Below are positions 51,987 through 61,097 of a stretch of DNA of 64,000 nt, one piece after another. Each line of letters opens with the position of its first letter. The first letter of the stretch is position 1. The notes beneath the pieces were generated by a model. That model saw nothing but the letters and a program-made list of their open reading frames with translations, made no database searches and was not told where the DNA came from. Made by a program: the position numbers and the translations under genes. Source of the stretch: Synergistetes bacterium HGW-Synergistetes-1 (GTDB lineage Bacteria; Synergistota; Synergistia; Synergistales; Synergistaceae); the NCBI GenBank assembly GCA_002839185.1, contig PGXO01000002.1:124001-188000 (forward strand), in the 5' to 3' direction.

Positions 51987-53702
51987 TCAATAACAGCATG
52001 GGATGTCATTTTTCTTTGCGCTCTCTGTCCATCTGGGGACAGGAGGTACGATCTCTGTTTCATCAGGAACGGGTACTTCTATGAGTACCGGTCCATTGTA
52101 GTTTATGGCTTCGCTCAATACTGAAGTTATATCATTCGGATCGTCTATCTTATATGACTTAACTCCGAAAGCCGTCGCCACTCCTGCGTAGTCGACCGAT
52201 CCAAAGTTTGTCGCGAAGAAATCTGAATGATATACGTGCTGAGTTTCTCCCTTGATCCAGCCGAATACGTTATTACGGAATACTATCATCTTTATGTTCA
52301 GGCCAAGCCTTGAGTATGTTTCCAGCTCACCGCAGCTGAAGTGAAAACTGCCGTCTCCTCCCATGGCAAATACCGTACTGTCCGGATGTGCCGCAGCGAC
52401 CCCGACTGCCGCCGGCAGAGAATATCCAAGCGCTCCGTTGGAATAGTTTGATATAAACATGCGTCCCTGCCGTTTCTGGACAAGGAATGCGGCAGAGAAG
52501 ATACTTGCCATTGACGGTTCAACGACCACAAAACTTTTTTCGGGCAGCAGCGCTTCGAGTTCCTTCACGAAACGTATAGGATGGACAGGCGTGTCAGGAC
52601 ATGTACATGGTTCTTTTGTTGATCTGTCCAGCTCAGCCATGGCGGCCCTGATCTCAGATGCATTTTCTGAGCTGCTTTTAATGCCGTACTCTCTTATTTT
52701 TTCTGCCATGTATCCCAGGGTCGCCTTCGCATCACCGACAAGGACTGCCTCTGTCGGGTAATTGTTTGCAGCATCTACCCCGTCTATGTTAAGGCTGATT
52801 ATCTTTGGTCCTCCGACATTTGGGGGAAGCTTCCATCCATCAGTTCCTGCTGAATCGGTATTGGAGCCAATAAAGAAAACCAGGTCAGCTGTCTGGAGGA
52901 ATCTGTTTGACCAGCTTGTGCCTCCCCTTGCTCCTATCAGCCGGATGGAGAGAGGATGGATTTCGGAAACGGTACCCTTGCCGGTCATAGTACAGCCTAC
53001 CGGAATATTGAACTCTTCTGCCAGGGCAATAACTTCATCGCCAGCATCAGACGCAAGGGCGCCCTGCCCGCATACTATGACAGGCCGTTTCGCAGCAGCC
53101 AGCATGGCGATGGCTTTGTCTGTCTCCCTGAAATCGGCGACAGGCCGCTGATATGGCCATCTTGCCATGCAGGGATCCGGATAGAGATCGTTTACCTCTG
53201 CCTCTTCTTCGTATACATCCATTGGGATCCTCATGTGCACGGCTCCCGGCCTTCCGCTTACAGCAACTCTGAAAGCCCTTCGTATCAGGAATGGCAGATC
53301 CTTTGCCTTTGTCGCAAGGATGCTTTCTTTTGTTATTGCGCTGTAAAGTCTGTTCTGGTCAAACCCTGAGAGCATGTTTCTTTTATCGCTGTTGTAAGGC
53401 ACGTCGGAAGTAAAACAAACAGTTGGAACAGATCCGGTAAATGATTCGATCACTCCCGGAACAGGATGCCCTCCACCCGGACTTGGAGCCTCGCTTACTC
53501 CCACCTTGCCTGTTACTTTTGCGTAAGCTTCTGCCATGAAGGCTGCTGACCGTTCATCATGAGTCAGTATGTGGGTAATATCCGGACATTTGAGCCATTC
53601 TTTGTAAAAACGAAGTGTAGTCTCTCCAGGAAGACCAAAAACGTGTTTGATCTCGTGGAGTCTGAGCATTTGAAGAACTATCCGGGCTCCTGTCATTTTC
53701 AT
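51987..53702 (-). CDS. ThDP-dependent enzyme, acetolactate synthase-like
   Basis: 571 residues with the three domains of the acetohydroxyacid synthase superfamily. The cofactor-activating Glu50 is in THDERSAAFMAEAY and the diphosphate motif GDGSFHFSCGELETYS ends with an Asn in FRNNVFGW. The presence of Glu50 excludes glyoxylate carboligase, where it is Val. The family includes acetolactate synthase, sulfoacetaldehyde acetyltransferase and cyclohexanedione hydrolases, and the residues I can read do not decide. No small regulatory AHAS subunit is near. A regulator gene lies just upstream on the same strand, 21 bases away. Confidence 0.78.
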   Translation of the reverse strand: MKMTGARIVLQMLRLHEIKHVFGLPGETTLRFYKEWLKCPDITHILTHDERSAAFMAEAYAKVTGKVGVSEAPSPGGGHPVPGVIESFTGSVPTVCFTSDVPYNSDKRNMLSGFDQNRLYSAITKESILATKAKDLPFLIRRAFRVAVSGRPGAVHMRIPMDVYEEEAEVNDLYPDPCMARWPYQRPVADFRETDKAIAMLAAAKRPVIVCGQGALASDAGDEVIALAEEFNIPVGCTMTGKGTVSEIHPLSIRLIGARGGTSWSNRFLQTADLVFFIGSNTDSAGTDGWKLPPNVGGPKIISLNIDGVDAANNYPTEAVLVGDAKATLGYMAEKIREYGIKSSSENASEIRAAMAELDRSTKEPCTCPDTPVHPIRFVKELEALLPEKSFVVVEPSMASIFSAAFLVQKRQGRMFISNYSNGALGYSLPAAVGVAAAHPDSTVFAMGGDGSFHFSCGELETYSRLGLNIKMIVFRNNVFGWIKGETQHVYHSDFFATNFGSVDYAGVATAFGVKSYKIDDPNDITSVLSEAINYNGPVLIEVPVPDETEIVPPVPRWTESAKKNDIPCCY

Positions 53703-53723
53703 ATTGATCCCTTCCTTCCTATC

Positions 53724-54452
53724 TTATTTCTTATATAAAGCCGAAAAGTTTCCGGCACTCTCGATGACGTCTGTAAGGTGGGCCTCCATCAGGTCTGCGG
53801 CCTGTTTTGGATCTCTTTCCTTAATAGCTGTCAGGATTTTTTCATGAGGTACATTGAGCGGAGTATCGGAGATCCTGAATGTCTCTATGAAGAAATTCTG
53901 CCATTCGACCGAAAGCCCGATAAATTCATACATAATTTTCAGCAGGGGCACACGGGCTATCTTTATGATCTCCTGATGGAATTCAGCAGATATGTCCGCG
54001 TAATAGCTCTTTCTTTTCATTTCTCTGTATTGCTGCTCAATTATCTTTTCCAACCTCGTAATATCCCCTGGGGTAGCTTTTCGGGCTGCATGTAATGCTG
54101 CCTCGCGTTCGATGGCCTTTCTGACCGTAAGGATATCCGTCACCGAATGTCCTGTTAAGTTTCCCGAGTTTTTCAGGAGTATCTCCAAGGTCTCTGCTGT
54201 ATGTCTGGCATTCCTCAATGCGGACAGTTTCTTTGTCCCCTCATTGGTAGTAACGTGGCCTTGAAAGCCCACTTTTGTCAGTAAGCCTCTCTCCCGCAAA
54301 GACCTTAATACTCTTCCTGCCCCTGCCTCGCTGATGCATATTCCCTTTTCTCTCAGCATTACAGAGATGGAACCGGCTCCAACAGGAACATTTGTGGCCC
54401 GTGCAGCTTCAAGGACCATCATGTTGATCAGATCCTCATCATGTGAACGCAC
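53724..54452 (-). CDS. transcription regulator: RNase R/NrpR-type winged helix with FCD domain
   Basis: 243 residues. The first 65 (NVPVGAGSISVMLREKGICI, then RVLRSLRERGLLT) read like the winged helix found in NrpR and at the RNase R N-terminus rather than a standard GntR helix. From about residue 85 a helical FCD domain with IEREAALHAARKAT and EFHQEIIKIA follows. GTG 54452 was chosen because GGAGGTG is 8 bases upstream. It most likely controls the ThDP enzyme gene 21 bases downstream. Confidence 0.78.
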   Translation of the reverse strand: MRSHDEDLINMMVLEAARATNVPVGAGSISVMLREKGICISEAGAGRVLRSLRERGLLTKVGFQGHVTTNEGTKKLSALRNARHTAETLEILLKNSGNLTGHSVTDILTVRKAIEREAALHAARKATPGDITRLEKIIEQQYREMKRKSYYADISAEFHQEIIKIARVPLLKIMYEFIGLSVEWQNFFIETFRISDTPLNVPHEKILTAIKERDPKQAADLMEAHLTDVIESAGNFSALYKK

Positions 54453-54630
54453 TTTATAGACACCTCCGAAAACATAGAACATAATTTTGTTGCTGAGCTG
54501 CTCATCAACTCTGAGCAGCTGCCGGATGGATTATATAGAATTTTCACGGAGAATGCAATTATTAGTTGCGAGGCGATCGGCATCTTCCACCCCTTTGATG
54601 TCCTTTTTCCCTGTTGATATTCTTACAAAG

Positions 54631-54669
54631 ATAAAGGGAAGGAGATGCCCTCGCATTCCTTCCCTTTAT
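54631..54669 (-). terminator. hairpin after rubrerythrin
   Basis: AAAGGGAAGGA (54633-54643) pairs with TCCTTCCCTTT (54657-54667); on the minus strand it is followed by a T-rich stretch, ending the rubrerythrin transcript. Confidence 0.7.
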
Positions 54670-54710
54670 TGACTCTTATTTTCGGGAAGAGTCCGTCAGT
54701 ATTTTTTATA

Positions 54711-55244
54711 TTACCAGTTTTTGGCCTGGATCTCAAAATGTGCCTGCTGGTGATCGCAGACAGGGCATTTTTGGGGAGCTTCTTTGCATTCGAATATCGC
54801 TCCGCAGTTGCGGCACTTCCAGAAGACTTTTCCGTCCTTCAGGAATACGTGCCCTTCTTCAATGTTCTTCGCAAAATCCTTATAACGTTTTTCATGTTCT
54901 GCTTCGACTTTTGCTATATTCCTGAACATCTCAGCAAGTTCCCTGAAGCCCTCTTCTTCTGCTTCCTTTGCCATTCGAGGATACATGTCGTTCCACTCGT
55001 AGTTTTCACCTTCAGCTGCCGCCTTGAGGTTATCTGAGGTCGATCCTATTCCTGAAAGTGCCTTGAAGTGGAGCTTAGCGTGTTCTTTCTCGTTGTCGGC
55101 TGTCTCGAGGAAGATGGCTGCTATTTGTTCATATCCTTCCTTTTTCGCAACTGATGCAAAATAGGTGTATTTGTTGCGTGCCATCGACTCTCCTGCAAAA
55201 GCTTCCCACAGGTTTTTTTCCGTTTTGCTTCCTTTAAGTTCCAT
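54711..55244 (-). CDS. rbr: rubrerythrin
   Basis: 177 residues. A four-helix ferritin-like domain with the di-iron glutamates in [27 protein letters not shown] and VEAEHEKRY is followed by a rubredoxin-like end with CRNCGAIF and KCPVCDH. It reduces hydrogen peroxide in strict anaerobes. ATG 55244 is preferred to an ATG five codons upstream, which leaves room for a GGGGGCG site. A -35/-10 pair lies at 55286-55313. Confidence 0.95.
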   Translation of the reverse strand: MELKGSKTEKNLWEAFAGESMARNKYTYFASVAKKEGYEQIAAIFLETADNEKEHAKLHFKALSGIGSTSDNLKAAAEGENYEWNDMYPRMAKEAEEEGFRELAEMFRNIAKVEAEHEKRYKDFAKNIEEGHVFLKDGKVFWKCRNCGAIFECKEAPQKCPVCDHQQAHFEIQAKNW

Positions 55245-55285
55245 ATGTGACGCCCCCATGCCTTATAATTTTTATTGCCATAGAT

Positions 55286-55313
55286 ATTTTATAACTATTA
55301 TATTTAATGTCAA
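55286..55313 (-). promoter_or_regulatory. sigma-70-like promoter of rubrerythrin
   Basis: On the minus strand a perfect TTGACA (55313-55308) and TAAAAT (55291-55286) are separated by 16 bases. Confidence 0.65.
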
Positions 55314-55343
55314 AATATGTAAGCTATTTTGCCGATAAGTCAC

Positions 55344-55372
55344 TTGAAGACTGAAAGTTATGAATGTATACT
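55344..55372 (+). promoter_or_regulatory. sigma-70-like promoter of korAB
   Basis: TTGAAG (55344-55349) and TATACT (55367-55372) with a 17-base spacer; the leader to ATG 55482 is about 100 bases and AT-rich. Confidence 0.6.
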
Positions 55373-55481
55373 CTTAAAACCGTTCAAAAAATTACCTAAT
55401 TTAAAAGCGAAAATGCAGACCAATTTTAGAAAACATTGATGTTTTTGTATGATTTAAAGTATCAGCCAAGGAGGGAACAAT

Positions 55482-57209
55482 ATGGACAATATCCATTCGT
55501 CTGAGTCTGAGGTGACAATTTCTTTTTGCGCTGCTGCAGGACTGGGTCTTCAGACAGCTGAAGACCTGGCGAGGCAGATGCTCTCAAAAGCCGGTTATTA
55601 TGTATTCTCCACCCGGGAATACATGTCAAGGGTAAGAGGTGGGAATAATTCTACACAGATAAGAGTTTCCACCAAACCGGTAAGAGCTTATGTAGACAAT
55701 ATCGACTGGCTTTTCGCGCTTTCTCCGGAGCTAAGGTCCAACATAACAGAAAAAATTTCTGAAAAAACAAAAATACTGGGTGACGCGTCTGCAATGGAAG
55801 GTGAGATATCTTCCCTTGGAAGAAAAATGATAGACCTCGACCTTGCGAAAAGGGCTGCCGATCTCGGGAGCCCGAAATTCTCCTCGATGATAGTTGCCGG
55901 GTTCATAGCAGGCATCTTTATGCTGGAAGAGAATGCCGCAGATGAACTGATCGAAAAGCGTTTCTCCGACGCAGATCTCTCAGAGAAAAATAAAATGGCA
56001 TTCAGGACCGGACATCAGCTTGGAAAGGACAACGTCGGAGGCAAAGCTGTACTGACGGCACCGGATAAACCGGCCGGAGATGAAATATTCCTTGACGGAA
56101 ACAGTGCTGTTGCCCTTGGATCGGCTTCTGCCGGCTGCAATTACATAACGGCATACCCGATGTCTCCCGGAACAGGTGTCTTTTCATATTTTGCGAAAAA
56201 CGCAAAACTGCTGGGGAGCGTAGTCGAGCAGGTCGAGGATGAGATATCTGCTATAAATATGGTCGTAGGGGCTGCCTATGCGGGAGCAAGGTCAATGACC
56301 ACAACTTCAGGGGGCGGATTTGTGCTTATGTGCGAGGGGATCAGCCTGGCCGGAATAACCGAGACGCCTGTAGTGGTCCACCTTGCCCAGAGACCGGGTC
56401 CTGCCACGGGACTTGCTACGAGGACGGAGCAGGCAGACCTTGAACTTGCTCTTCATGCGGGGCATGGAGAGTTTCCAAAAGCACTTTACGCGCCTGTGAA
56501 CGTTGAAAGCGCATTCAGGCTCGCAGGCCGGGCCTTCCATACGGCACACAAATATCAGGTGCAGTCCATCATACTGACTGACCAGTACCTCCTTGACAGC
56601 GGGTACGACGTTATCAGGCCCGACCCGTCATCCATACCTGCACCTCTGCATCCGGCCAAAACAGAGAATGGTTACAAAAGATACGCTTTTCCGAAGAAGG
56701 GTGAATATGTTTCCCCCTTCGGGGTCCCGGGATACGGAGAAGGATTTGTTTCCTTCGACAGCCATGAGCATACCGAAGATGCCCATATAACAGAGGACAG
56801 GTCTCTCAGGAAAGCAATGGTGGAAAAGAGACTGAAAAAACTTGAAGCATTGACCGAAGAAGCTATTCCGCCAATCGTTATAGGTCCCGAAAAGTATGAC
56901 ACCGCGGTCATCTGCTGGGGATCTGTATTCGAGCCTCTGAAAGAAGCCATGGAGATGCTTGGCTGCAAAAACGCGGCGCTTATAGCTTGTGAGCAGGTCT
57001 ATCCGCTTTCGGAGGAATTCCGGAAGATCATTTCATCGCCCTGCAGGAAGATATTTGTTGAGGGAAACGCCACAGGACAGTTCTCAAGGGTGGTGCGCTC
57101 CCTTACGGGAACAGGCGCGGATGAAACGATACTTAAATACAACGGTTTCCAGTTCACCGTTGAAGAGCTGGCCGAGGAACTTGACAAGCTCCTGAGCGTA
57201 AGATCATAG
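55482..57209 (+). CDS. korA: 2-oxoacid:ferredoxin oxidoreductase, fused gamma-alpha subunit
   Basis: 575 residues. The first 185 form the gamma domain (SFCAAAGLGLQTAEDLARQM, YMSRVRGGNNSTQ). From about 200 the alpha domain has ASAGCNYITAYPMSPGTGV and SGGGFVLMCEGISLAG. With KorB it oxidatively decarboxylates a 2-oxoacid to an acyl-CoA and reduces ferredoxin, the key step when an anaerobe ferments glutamate or other amino acids. The 2-oxoglutarate type is inferred from the two-subunit layout; branched-chain or indolepyruvate forms are possible. AAGGAGGG is 6 bases before the ATG. No ferredoxin-like delta gene is adjacent. Confidence 0.9.
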   Translation: MDNIHSSESEVTISFCAAAGLGLQTAEDLARQMLSKAGYYVFSTREYMSRVRGGNNSTQIRVSTKPVRAYVDNIDWLFALSPELRSNITEKISEKTKILGDASAMEGEISSLGRKMIDLDLAKRAADLGSPKFSSMIVAGFIAGIFMLEENAADELIEKRFSDADLSEKNKMAFRTGHQLGKDNVGGKAVLTAPDKPAGDEIFLDGNSAVALGSASAGCNYITAYPMSPGTGVFSYFAKNAKLLGSVVEQVEDEISAINMVVGAAYAGARSMTTTSGGGFVLMCEGISLAGITETPVVVHLAQRPGPATGLATRTEQADLELALHAGHGEFPKALYAPVNVESAFRLAGRAFHTAHKYQVQSIILTDQYLLDSGYDVIRPDPSSIPAPLHPAKTENGYKRYAFPKKGEYVSPFGVPGYGEGFVSFDSHEHTEDAHITEDRSLRKAMVEKRLKKLEALTEEAIPPIVIGPEKYDTAVICWGSVFEPLKEAMEMLGCKNAALIACEQVYPLSEEFRKIISSPCRKIFVEGNATGQFSRVVRSLTGTGADETILKYNGFQFTVEELAEELDKLLSVRS

Positions 57210-57228
57210 GGAAAGGGGACTGCTGACA

Positions 57229-58080
57229 ATGATCAAGACAGCATTCGATTACACAGGCGAGATATCCTGGTGCCCGGGATGCGGGGATTATAAGATTCTT
57301 GAGTCCCTGAAGATGGCGCTCAGCGAGCTGGGGCTGGACCCCGCAGAGGTAGTGATAGCGTCCGGCATAGGGCAGGCTGCCAAGATGCCTCATTATTTGA
57401 AATGCCACTGCGTCAACGGTCTCCACGGCAGGTCTCTCCCCCTTGCTGCGGGCATAAAGGCCTCTAACAGGAGCCTTACTGTTATAGCTGTTGGCGGGGA
57501 CGGCGACATGTATGGAGAGGGCGGGAACCACTTCATGCATGCCATAAGGAGAAACCCTGACATCACCAATATCGTGTGCAACAACATGATATACGGGCTT
57601 ACAAAGGGACAGGGATCGCCGACGACCGCGATAGGAATGAAGACCTCGACCCAGCCCTTCGGGGTTACTAGCAAGCCGCTGAATCCGTTGCTTCTCGCTC
57701 TCTCGTGCGGGGCGACATTCGTGGCCCGTGCTTCGGCCGCTGATGCAGAGAAAACAAAGGATATCATTGTAAAGGCGATACAGCACAAGGGCTATGCTCT
57801 GGTAGACATATTCCAGCCATGTGTCTCGTTCAACAAGGTCAACACCTGGCAGTGGCTCTCTAAGAGTACAAAGTGGCTTGACGAAGAGAGGGATGCGTCA
57901 GACAAGCTTGAGGCGATGAGACTTTCAATGGAGACAGACCCATATCCGCTGGGCATTATTTACAAGAGTGAAACCGAAAAGACCTTCGAGGAAAATCAGG
58001 CTCCCTATGAAGCAGGGGACGATACTCCGTTATACGCGAGGACGCCTGCCCTTGAAAACATAAGGAAGCTTCTGGCCTGA
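57229..58080 (+). CDS. korB: 2-oxoacid:ferredoxin oxidoreductase, beta (ThDP) subunit
   Basis: 283 residues. WCPGCGDYKILESLK at the start carries cysteines for a 4Fe-4S cluster, with a further Cys in KCHCVNGLHGR; the ThDP motif is GGDGDMYGEGGNHFMHA ending in CNNMIYGLTKGQ. It is the catalytic partner of the subunit encoded 19 bases upstream. AAGGGGA precedes the ATG. A terminator follows at 58112-58142. Confidence 0.93.
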   Translation: MIKTAFDYTGEISWCPGCGDYKILESLKMALSELGLDPAEVVIASGIGQAAKMPHYLKCHCVNGLHGRSLPLAAGIKASNRSLTVIAVGGDGDMYGEGGNHFMHAIRRNPDITNIVCNNMIYGLTKGQGSPTTAIGMKTSTQPFGVTSKPLNPLLLALSCGATFVARASAADAEKTKDIIVKAIQHKGYALVDIFQPCVSFNKVNTWQWLSKSTKWLDEERDASDKLEAMRLSMETDPYPLGIIYKSETEKTFEENQAPYEAGDDTPLYARTPALENIRKLLA

Positions 58081-58111
58081 TCTCAGGGATGAAGGCAGCA
58101 AATGAACAAAG

Positions 58112-58142
58112 GCCGGGCTATAGCAGCCCGGCTTGATTTTTC
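58112..58142 (+). terminator. intrinsic terminator after korB
   Basis: GCCGGGCT (58112-58119) pairs with AGCCCGGC (58125-58132), followed by TTGATTTTT. Confidence 0.85.
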
Positions 58143-58152
58143 TAACGATTTT

Positions 58153-58728
58153 TTACTGCATCATCGAAAGGAAGTAGTAATGGACTGTCAGATCATCGGT
58201 GATCTCGGGATGGAAAGAGGTAACAAGCATGTTTGCCTCCCTGGCGGCAGTTATCACTCCATTGTCAGAGGAAAGTATCATGACATCTTTTCCCACTGAC
58301 GAAATGTAGGGGGCCCTGATGAAATACATCGGGATCTTCCCCATGCCTCCAAAATCGCCCGTTGTCATGAAACTCCCCAGCTGTCTTCCGTAGGCATTCC
58401 GTTTTACGGTGATATCCATGACTGCAAAATGTTTTCTGTCGTCGTTCTCTATTCTTTTAGCCAGAAGCACCATTCCGGCGCATGTACCATAAACAGGGAG
58501 CCCTCCCTTTATCATCGGCAGGATCATATCGAAAAGCCCCGATTCCCGAAGCAGTTTTCCCTGAGCAGTGCTCTCTCCTCCGGGGAAAATCAGCCCATCG
58601 ATATTAGGGGAAAGATCTGAGGGAGACCGTATCTCCTTTACGGATACCCCAAGCTTACCAAGAGCTGAACAGTGTTCCTCAAAAGCTCCCTGGACAGCCA
58701 CGACCCCTACGGTGAAGATCCTGTTCAT
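58153..58728 (-). CDS. pdxT: pyridoxal 5'-phosphate synthase glutaminase subunit
   Basis: 191 residues of class I glutaminase fold. The nucleophile Cys is in GTCAGMVLLAK and the His-Glu pair in SFHPEITDD; GGESTAQG holds the oxyanion side. It frees ammonia from glutamine and hands it to PdxS. It begins 2 bases after the pdxS stop and the two are surely coupled. Confidence 0.95.
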   Translation of the reverse strand: MNRIFTVGVVAVQGAFEEHCSALGKLGVSVKEIRSPSDLSPNIDGLIFPGGESTAQGKLLRESGLFDMILPMIKGGLPVYGTCAGMVLLAKRIENDDRKHFAVMDITVKRNAYGRQLGSFMTTGDFGGMGKIPMYFIRAPYISSVGKDVMILSSDNGVITAAREANMLVTSFHPEITDDLTVHYYFLSMMQ

Positions 58729-58730
58729 CC

Positions 58731-59609
58731 TTATTTTCCGCGTTCTGCCATCAGTACGGCGATCTCACTTTCGTTGATGCCGACCATCGCCTCGCCAAGA
58801 TCCTCTGAGACATCTGCAAGGACTTTGGGATCCATGTAGTTTGTGACTGCCTTGACTATAGCAGCCGCGCGCCTTTTCGGATCACCTGATTTGAATATCC
58901 CGCTCCCGACGAAAACGCCCTCAGCCCCAAGCTGCATCATAAGCGATGCATCCGCGGGAGTCGCTACTCCGCCCGCCGCGAAGTTTACGACAGGGAGCCT
59001 GCCCTCTTCATGAACGGAGAGGAGGAGTTCATAGGGGACCTGCAATTCTTTGGCAGCCTCAAAGATCTCATCTTTCCTCATTGACCTGACTCTTGATATC
59101 TCTGCATTCATAGCTCTAAGGTGGCGTACTGCCTGGATAACATCACCGGTGCCGGGTTCGCCCTTGGTCCTTATCATGGTCGCTCCTTCGGCTATGCGGC
59201 GGAGAGCTTCTCCCAGGTTTCTCGCTCCGCAGACGAACGGAACTTTGAACATCGTCTTGTCGATGTGGTAAATGTCATCTGCTGGGCTTAGGACTTCGCT
59301 CTCGTCGATGTAATCTATCTCGATGGCTTCGAGGATCTGGGCTTCGACGAAGTGGCCGATGCGGCACTTGGCCATTACAGGTATAGATACGGCGGCCTGG
59401 ATGTTCTTTATCATTTTGGGGTCGCTCATTCTCGATATTCCTCCCGCCTGCCTGATATCGGCAGGTATCCTTTCAAGGGCCATAACAGCGCAGGCTCCGG
59501 CCTCCTCAGCTATGCGCGCCTGTTCCGGTGTGGTCACGTCCATTATTACTCCGCCCTTGAGCATTTTTGCGAGATCTCTATTAAGTTTCACCTGTTCACT
59601 GATGATCAT
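58731..59609 (-). CDS. pdxS: pyridoxal 5'-phosphate synthase lyase subunit
   Basis: 292 residues, the usual PdxS length. The catalytic lysines lie in GGVIMDV (early) and [15 protein letters not shown], and GEPGTGD is the phosphate loop. It joins ribose 5-phosphate, glyceraldehyde 3-phosphate and ammonia to PLP. ATG 59609 was chosen because AGGAGG is 10 bases upstream; the frame stays open far beyond. It lies divergent to a MocR-type regulator with direct repeats between them. Confidence 0.95.
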   Translation of the reverse strand: MIISEQVKLNRDLAKMLKGGVIMDVTTPEQARIAEEAGACAVMALERIPADIRQAGGISRMSDPKMIKNIQAAVSIPVMAKCRIGHFVEAQILEAIEIDYIDESEVLSPADDIYHIDKTMFKVPFVCGARNLGEALRRIAEGATMIRTKGEPGTGDVIQAVRHLRAMNAEISRVRSMRKDEIFEAAKELQVPYELLLSVHEEGRLPVVNFAAGGVATPADASLMMQLGAEGVFVGSGIFKSGDPKRRAAAIVKAVTNYMDPKVLADVSEDLGEAMVGINESEIAVLMAERGK

Positions 59610-59682
59610 TATGATCATTCCTCCTTGTAGTTTATTAAAAAGCGTATTATATTTATAAGTGTCAATTGTCATTTCCACAATG

Positions 59683-59714
59683 GACAGATTTTGGCATTTT
59701 AAACATGACAGATT
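59683..59714. promoter_or_regulatory. direct repeats in the pdxS-pdxR intergenic region
   Basis: GACAGATT occurs at 59683-59690 and again at 59707-59714, 24 bases apart. A related GTCAATTGTC lies at 59661-59670. Direct repeats of this sort are the usual binding sites of PdxR-type MocR regulators; assignment is by position and pattern only. Confidence 0.45.
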
Positions 59715-59726
59715 GGAGCGCATAAA

Positions 59727-61097
59727 GTGATATATGATTTCATCGTAATTGACCCTGATTCTCATGTCCCTCTATGGATGCAGATCTACCATGGAATGAC
59801 TGAAGCGCTTGAGAGGCAGATGATAGAGCCTTCAGACAGGCTTCCTTCTATCCGTGACTTGTCGGAAGGTCTGGGAATAAGCCGTTCCCCTGTGGAAAAC
59901 GCATATGTTCACCTGCAGCTGGATGGCTTCATAGAAAGCAGGCCCAAAAGCGGATATTTTGCACTCAAAAGGCCCAAGGAGCCGAAGGGCGAGCCGAGCC
60001 TTAAGCCGGAATTATCGAAGTATTCAGTCCTTTACGACCTGACCAGCACCGGAATAGATTCAAAGACGGCCGATATCCCGGTATGGAGAAAACACCTGCG
60101 TGCTGCCCTGAACATGCAGGACAAGATAATCTCCGGAGGAGACCCCCAGGGTGAGTCCGAGCTGAGGGATGCCCTGGTCAGATACTGCTTTGAGGCACGC
60201 AAAGTAAAAGCATCCGCAGACCGTATAGTTATATCGTCAGGAACGCAGCAGCTGCTTACAGAACTGTGCAGGATGATGGGAAAGGTCGGGACGGTGGCTA
60301 TAGAGCGCCCGGGATATGCTCAGGGGGAGCGTATTTTTCGTGATTTTGGCTGGAAGGTCGAGTACGTTGGCAACGCGGGTGAATTGCCCGGCAAAGAACT
60401 GAGCGGGCAAAAGTACGCTCTCTTTGCTGACATTACATCCAACAGACCGCAGATGTCTCTATCAAAAATATCAAAAAGACGAAAAGACCTGATCGATTGG
60501 GCCGAGGAGAATGATTCTTATATACTGGAGGATGACTATAACGGCGAGCTTCGCTATCTTTCAAGATCAGTACCCTCACTCCAGGGTGCCTGCCCTGAGA
60601 GGGTGATATACATTGGCAGCTTCTCCAGGCTTCTTCTTCCTTCCGTTCGAATAGCCTACATGGTAGTTCCCCATGATCTTGCGGAGACTGCGAGGATAAA
60701 AAGCTCGCTTTATGATCAGACATCCAGCAAGATAGAGCAGCTTGCCCTTGCAGAGTACATCAGGGATGGGCATCTGGAACGCCATATCAGGAGGAGCAGA
60801 AAGACATATCAGGTAAAAAGCAAAGAAATGCTCAGGGCACTTAACGAGGTTTTTAAGGATAAGGCTGAGTGCAGGCTTCTGGAAACGTCACTCTGTGCAG
60901 CTGTGACTATCAAAACAAATACAGACGAAAGGGCCCTTTTCGGATCAGCCTCATCAGGAGGGATAATGGTAGACCAGCTCTTTTGCTCGTCCGAAGGGCG
61001 TTACACCGCTAATCTGTCTTTTGCCGGGATACCCCTGGAAAAGATCAGCCCGGCGATCACGGCACTCGGCTCAGCCTGGCATCAATATATCAGGTGA
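59727..61097 (+). CDS. pdxR: MocR-type regulator of PLP synthesis (PdxR-like), with altered PLP site
   Basis: 456 residues: a GntR winged helix (residues about 10-80, [20 protein letters not shown]) joined to an aminotransferase-like domain. [10 protein letters not shown] (268-277) and [11 protein letters not shown] are kept, but the stretch that normally reads TFSK reads [11 protein letters not shown], so the Schiff-base lysine position is Arg301. It lies divergent to pdxST, which supports a PdxR role. The GTG start at 59727 follows GGAG at 8 bases. The last 8 bases overlap the convergent EamA gene. If PLP is sensed here it must bind without a Schiff base. Confidence 0.85.
   Translation: MIYDFIVIDPDSHVPLWMQIYHGMTEALERQMIEPSDRLPSIRDLSEGLGISRSPVENAYVHLQLDGFIESRPKSGYFALKRPKEPKGEPSLKPELSKYSVLYDLTSTGIDSKTADIPVWRKHLRAALNMQDKIISGGDPQGESELRDALVRYCFEARKVKASADRIVISSGTQQLLTELCRMMGKVGTVAIERPGYAQGERIFRDFGWKVEYVGNAGELPGKELSGQKYALFADITSNRPQMSLSKISKRRKDLIDWAEENDSYILEDDYNGELRYLSRSVPSLQGACPERVIYIGSFSRLLLPSVRIAYMVVPHDLAETARIKSSLYDQTSSKIEQLALAEYIRDGHLERHIRRSRKTYQVKSKEMLRALNEVFKDKAECRLLETSLCAAVTIKTNTDERALFGSASSGGIMVDQLFCSSEGRYTANLSFAGIPLEKISPAITALGSAWHQYIR

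Noticed and set aside
51987-53702. Glyoxylate carboligase as the identity of the ThDP enzyme, suggested by the nearby glycerate kinase
   Set aside because: Glyoxylate carboligase has Val at the activating position; this protein has Glu50 in THDERSAAF.
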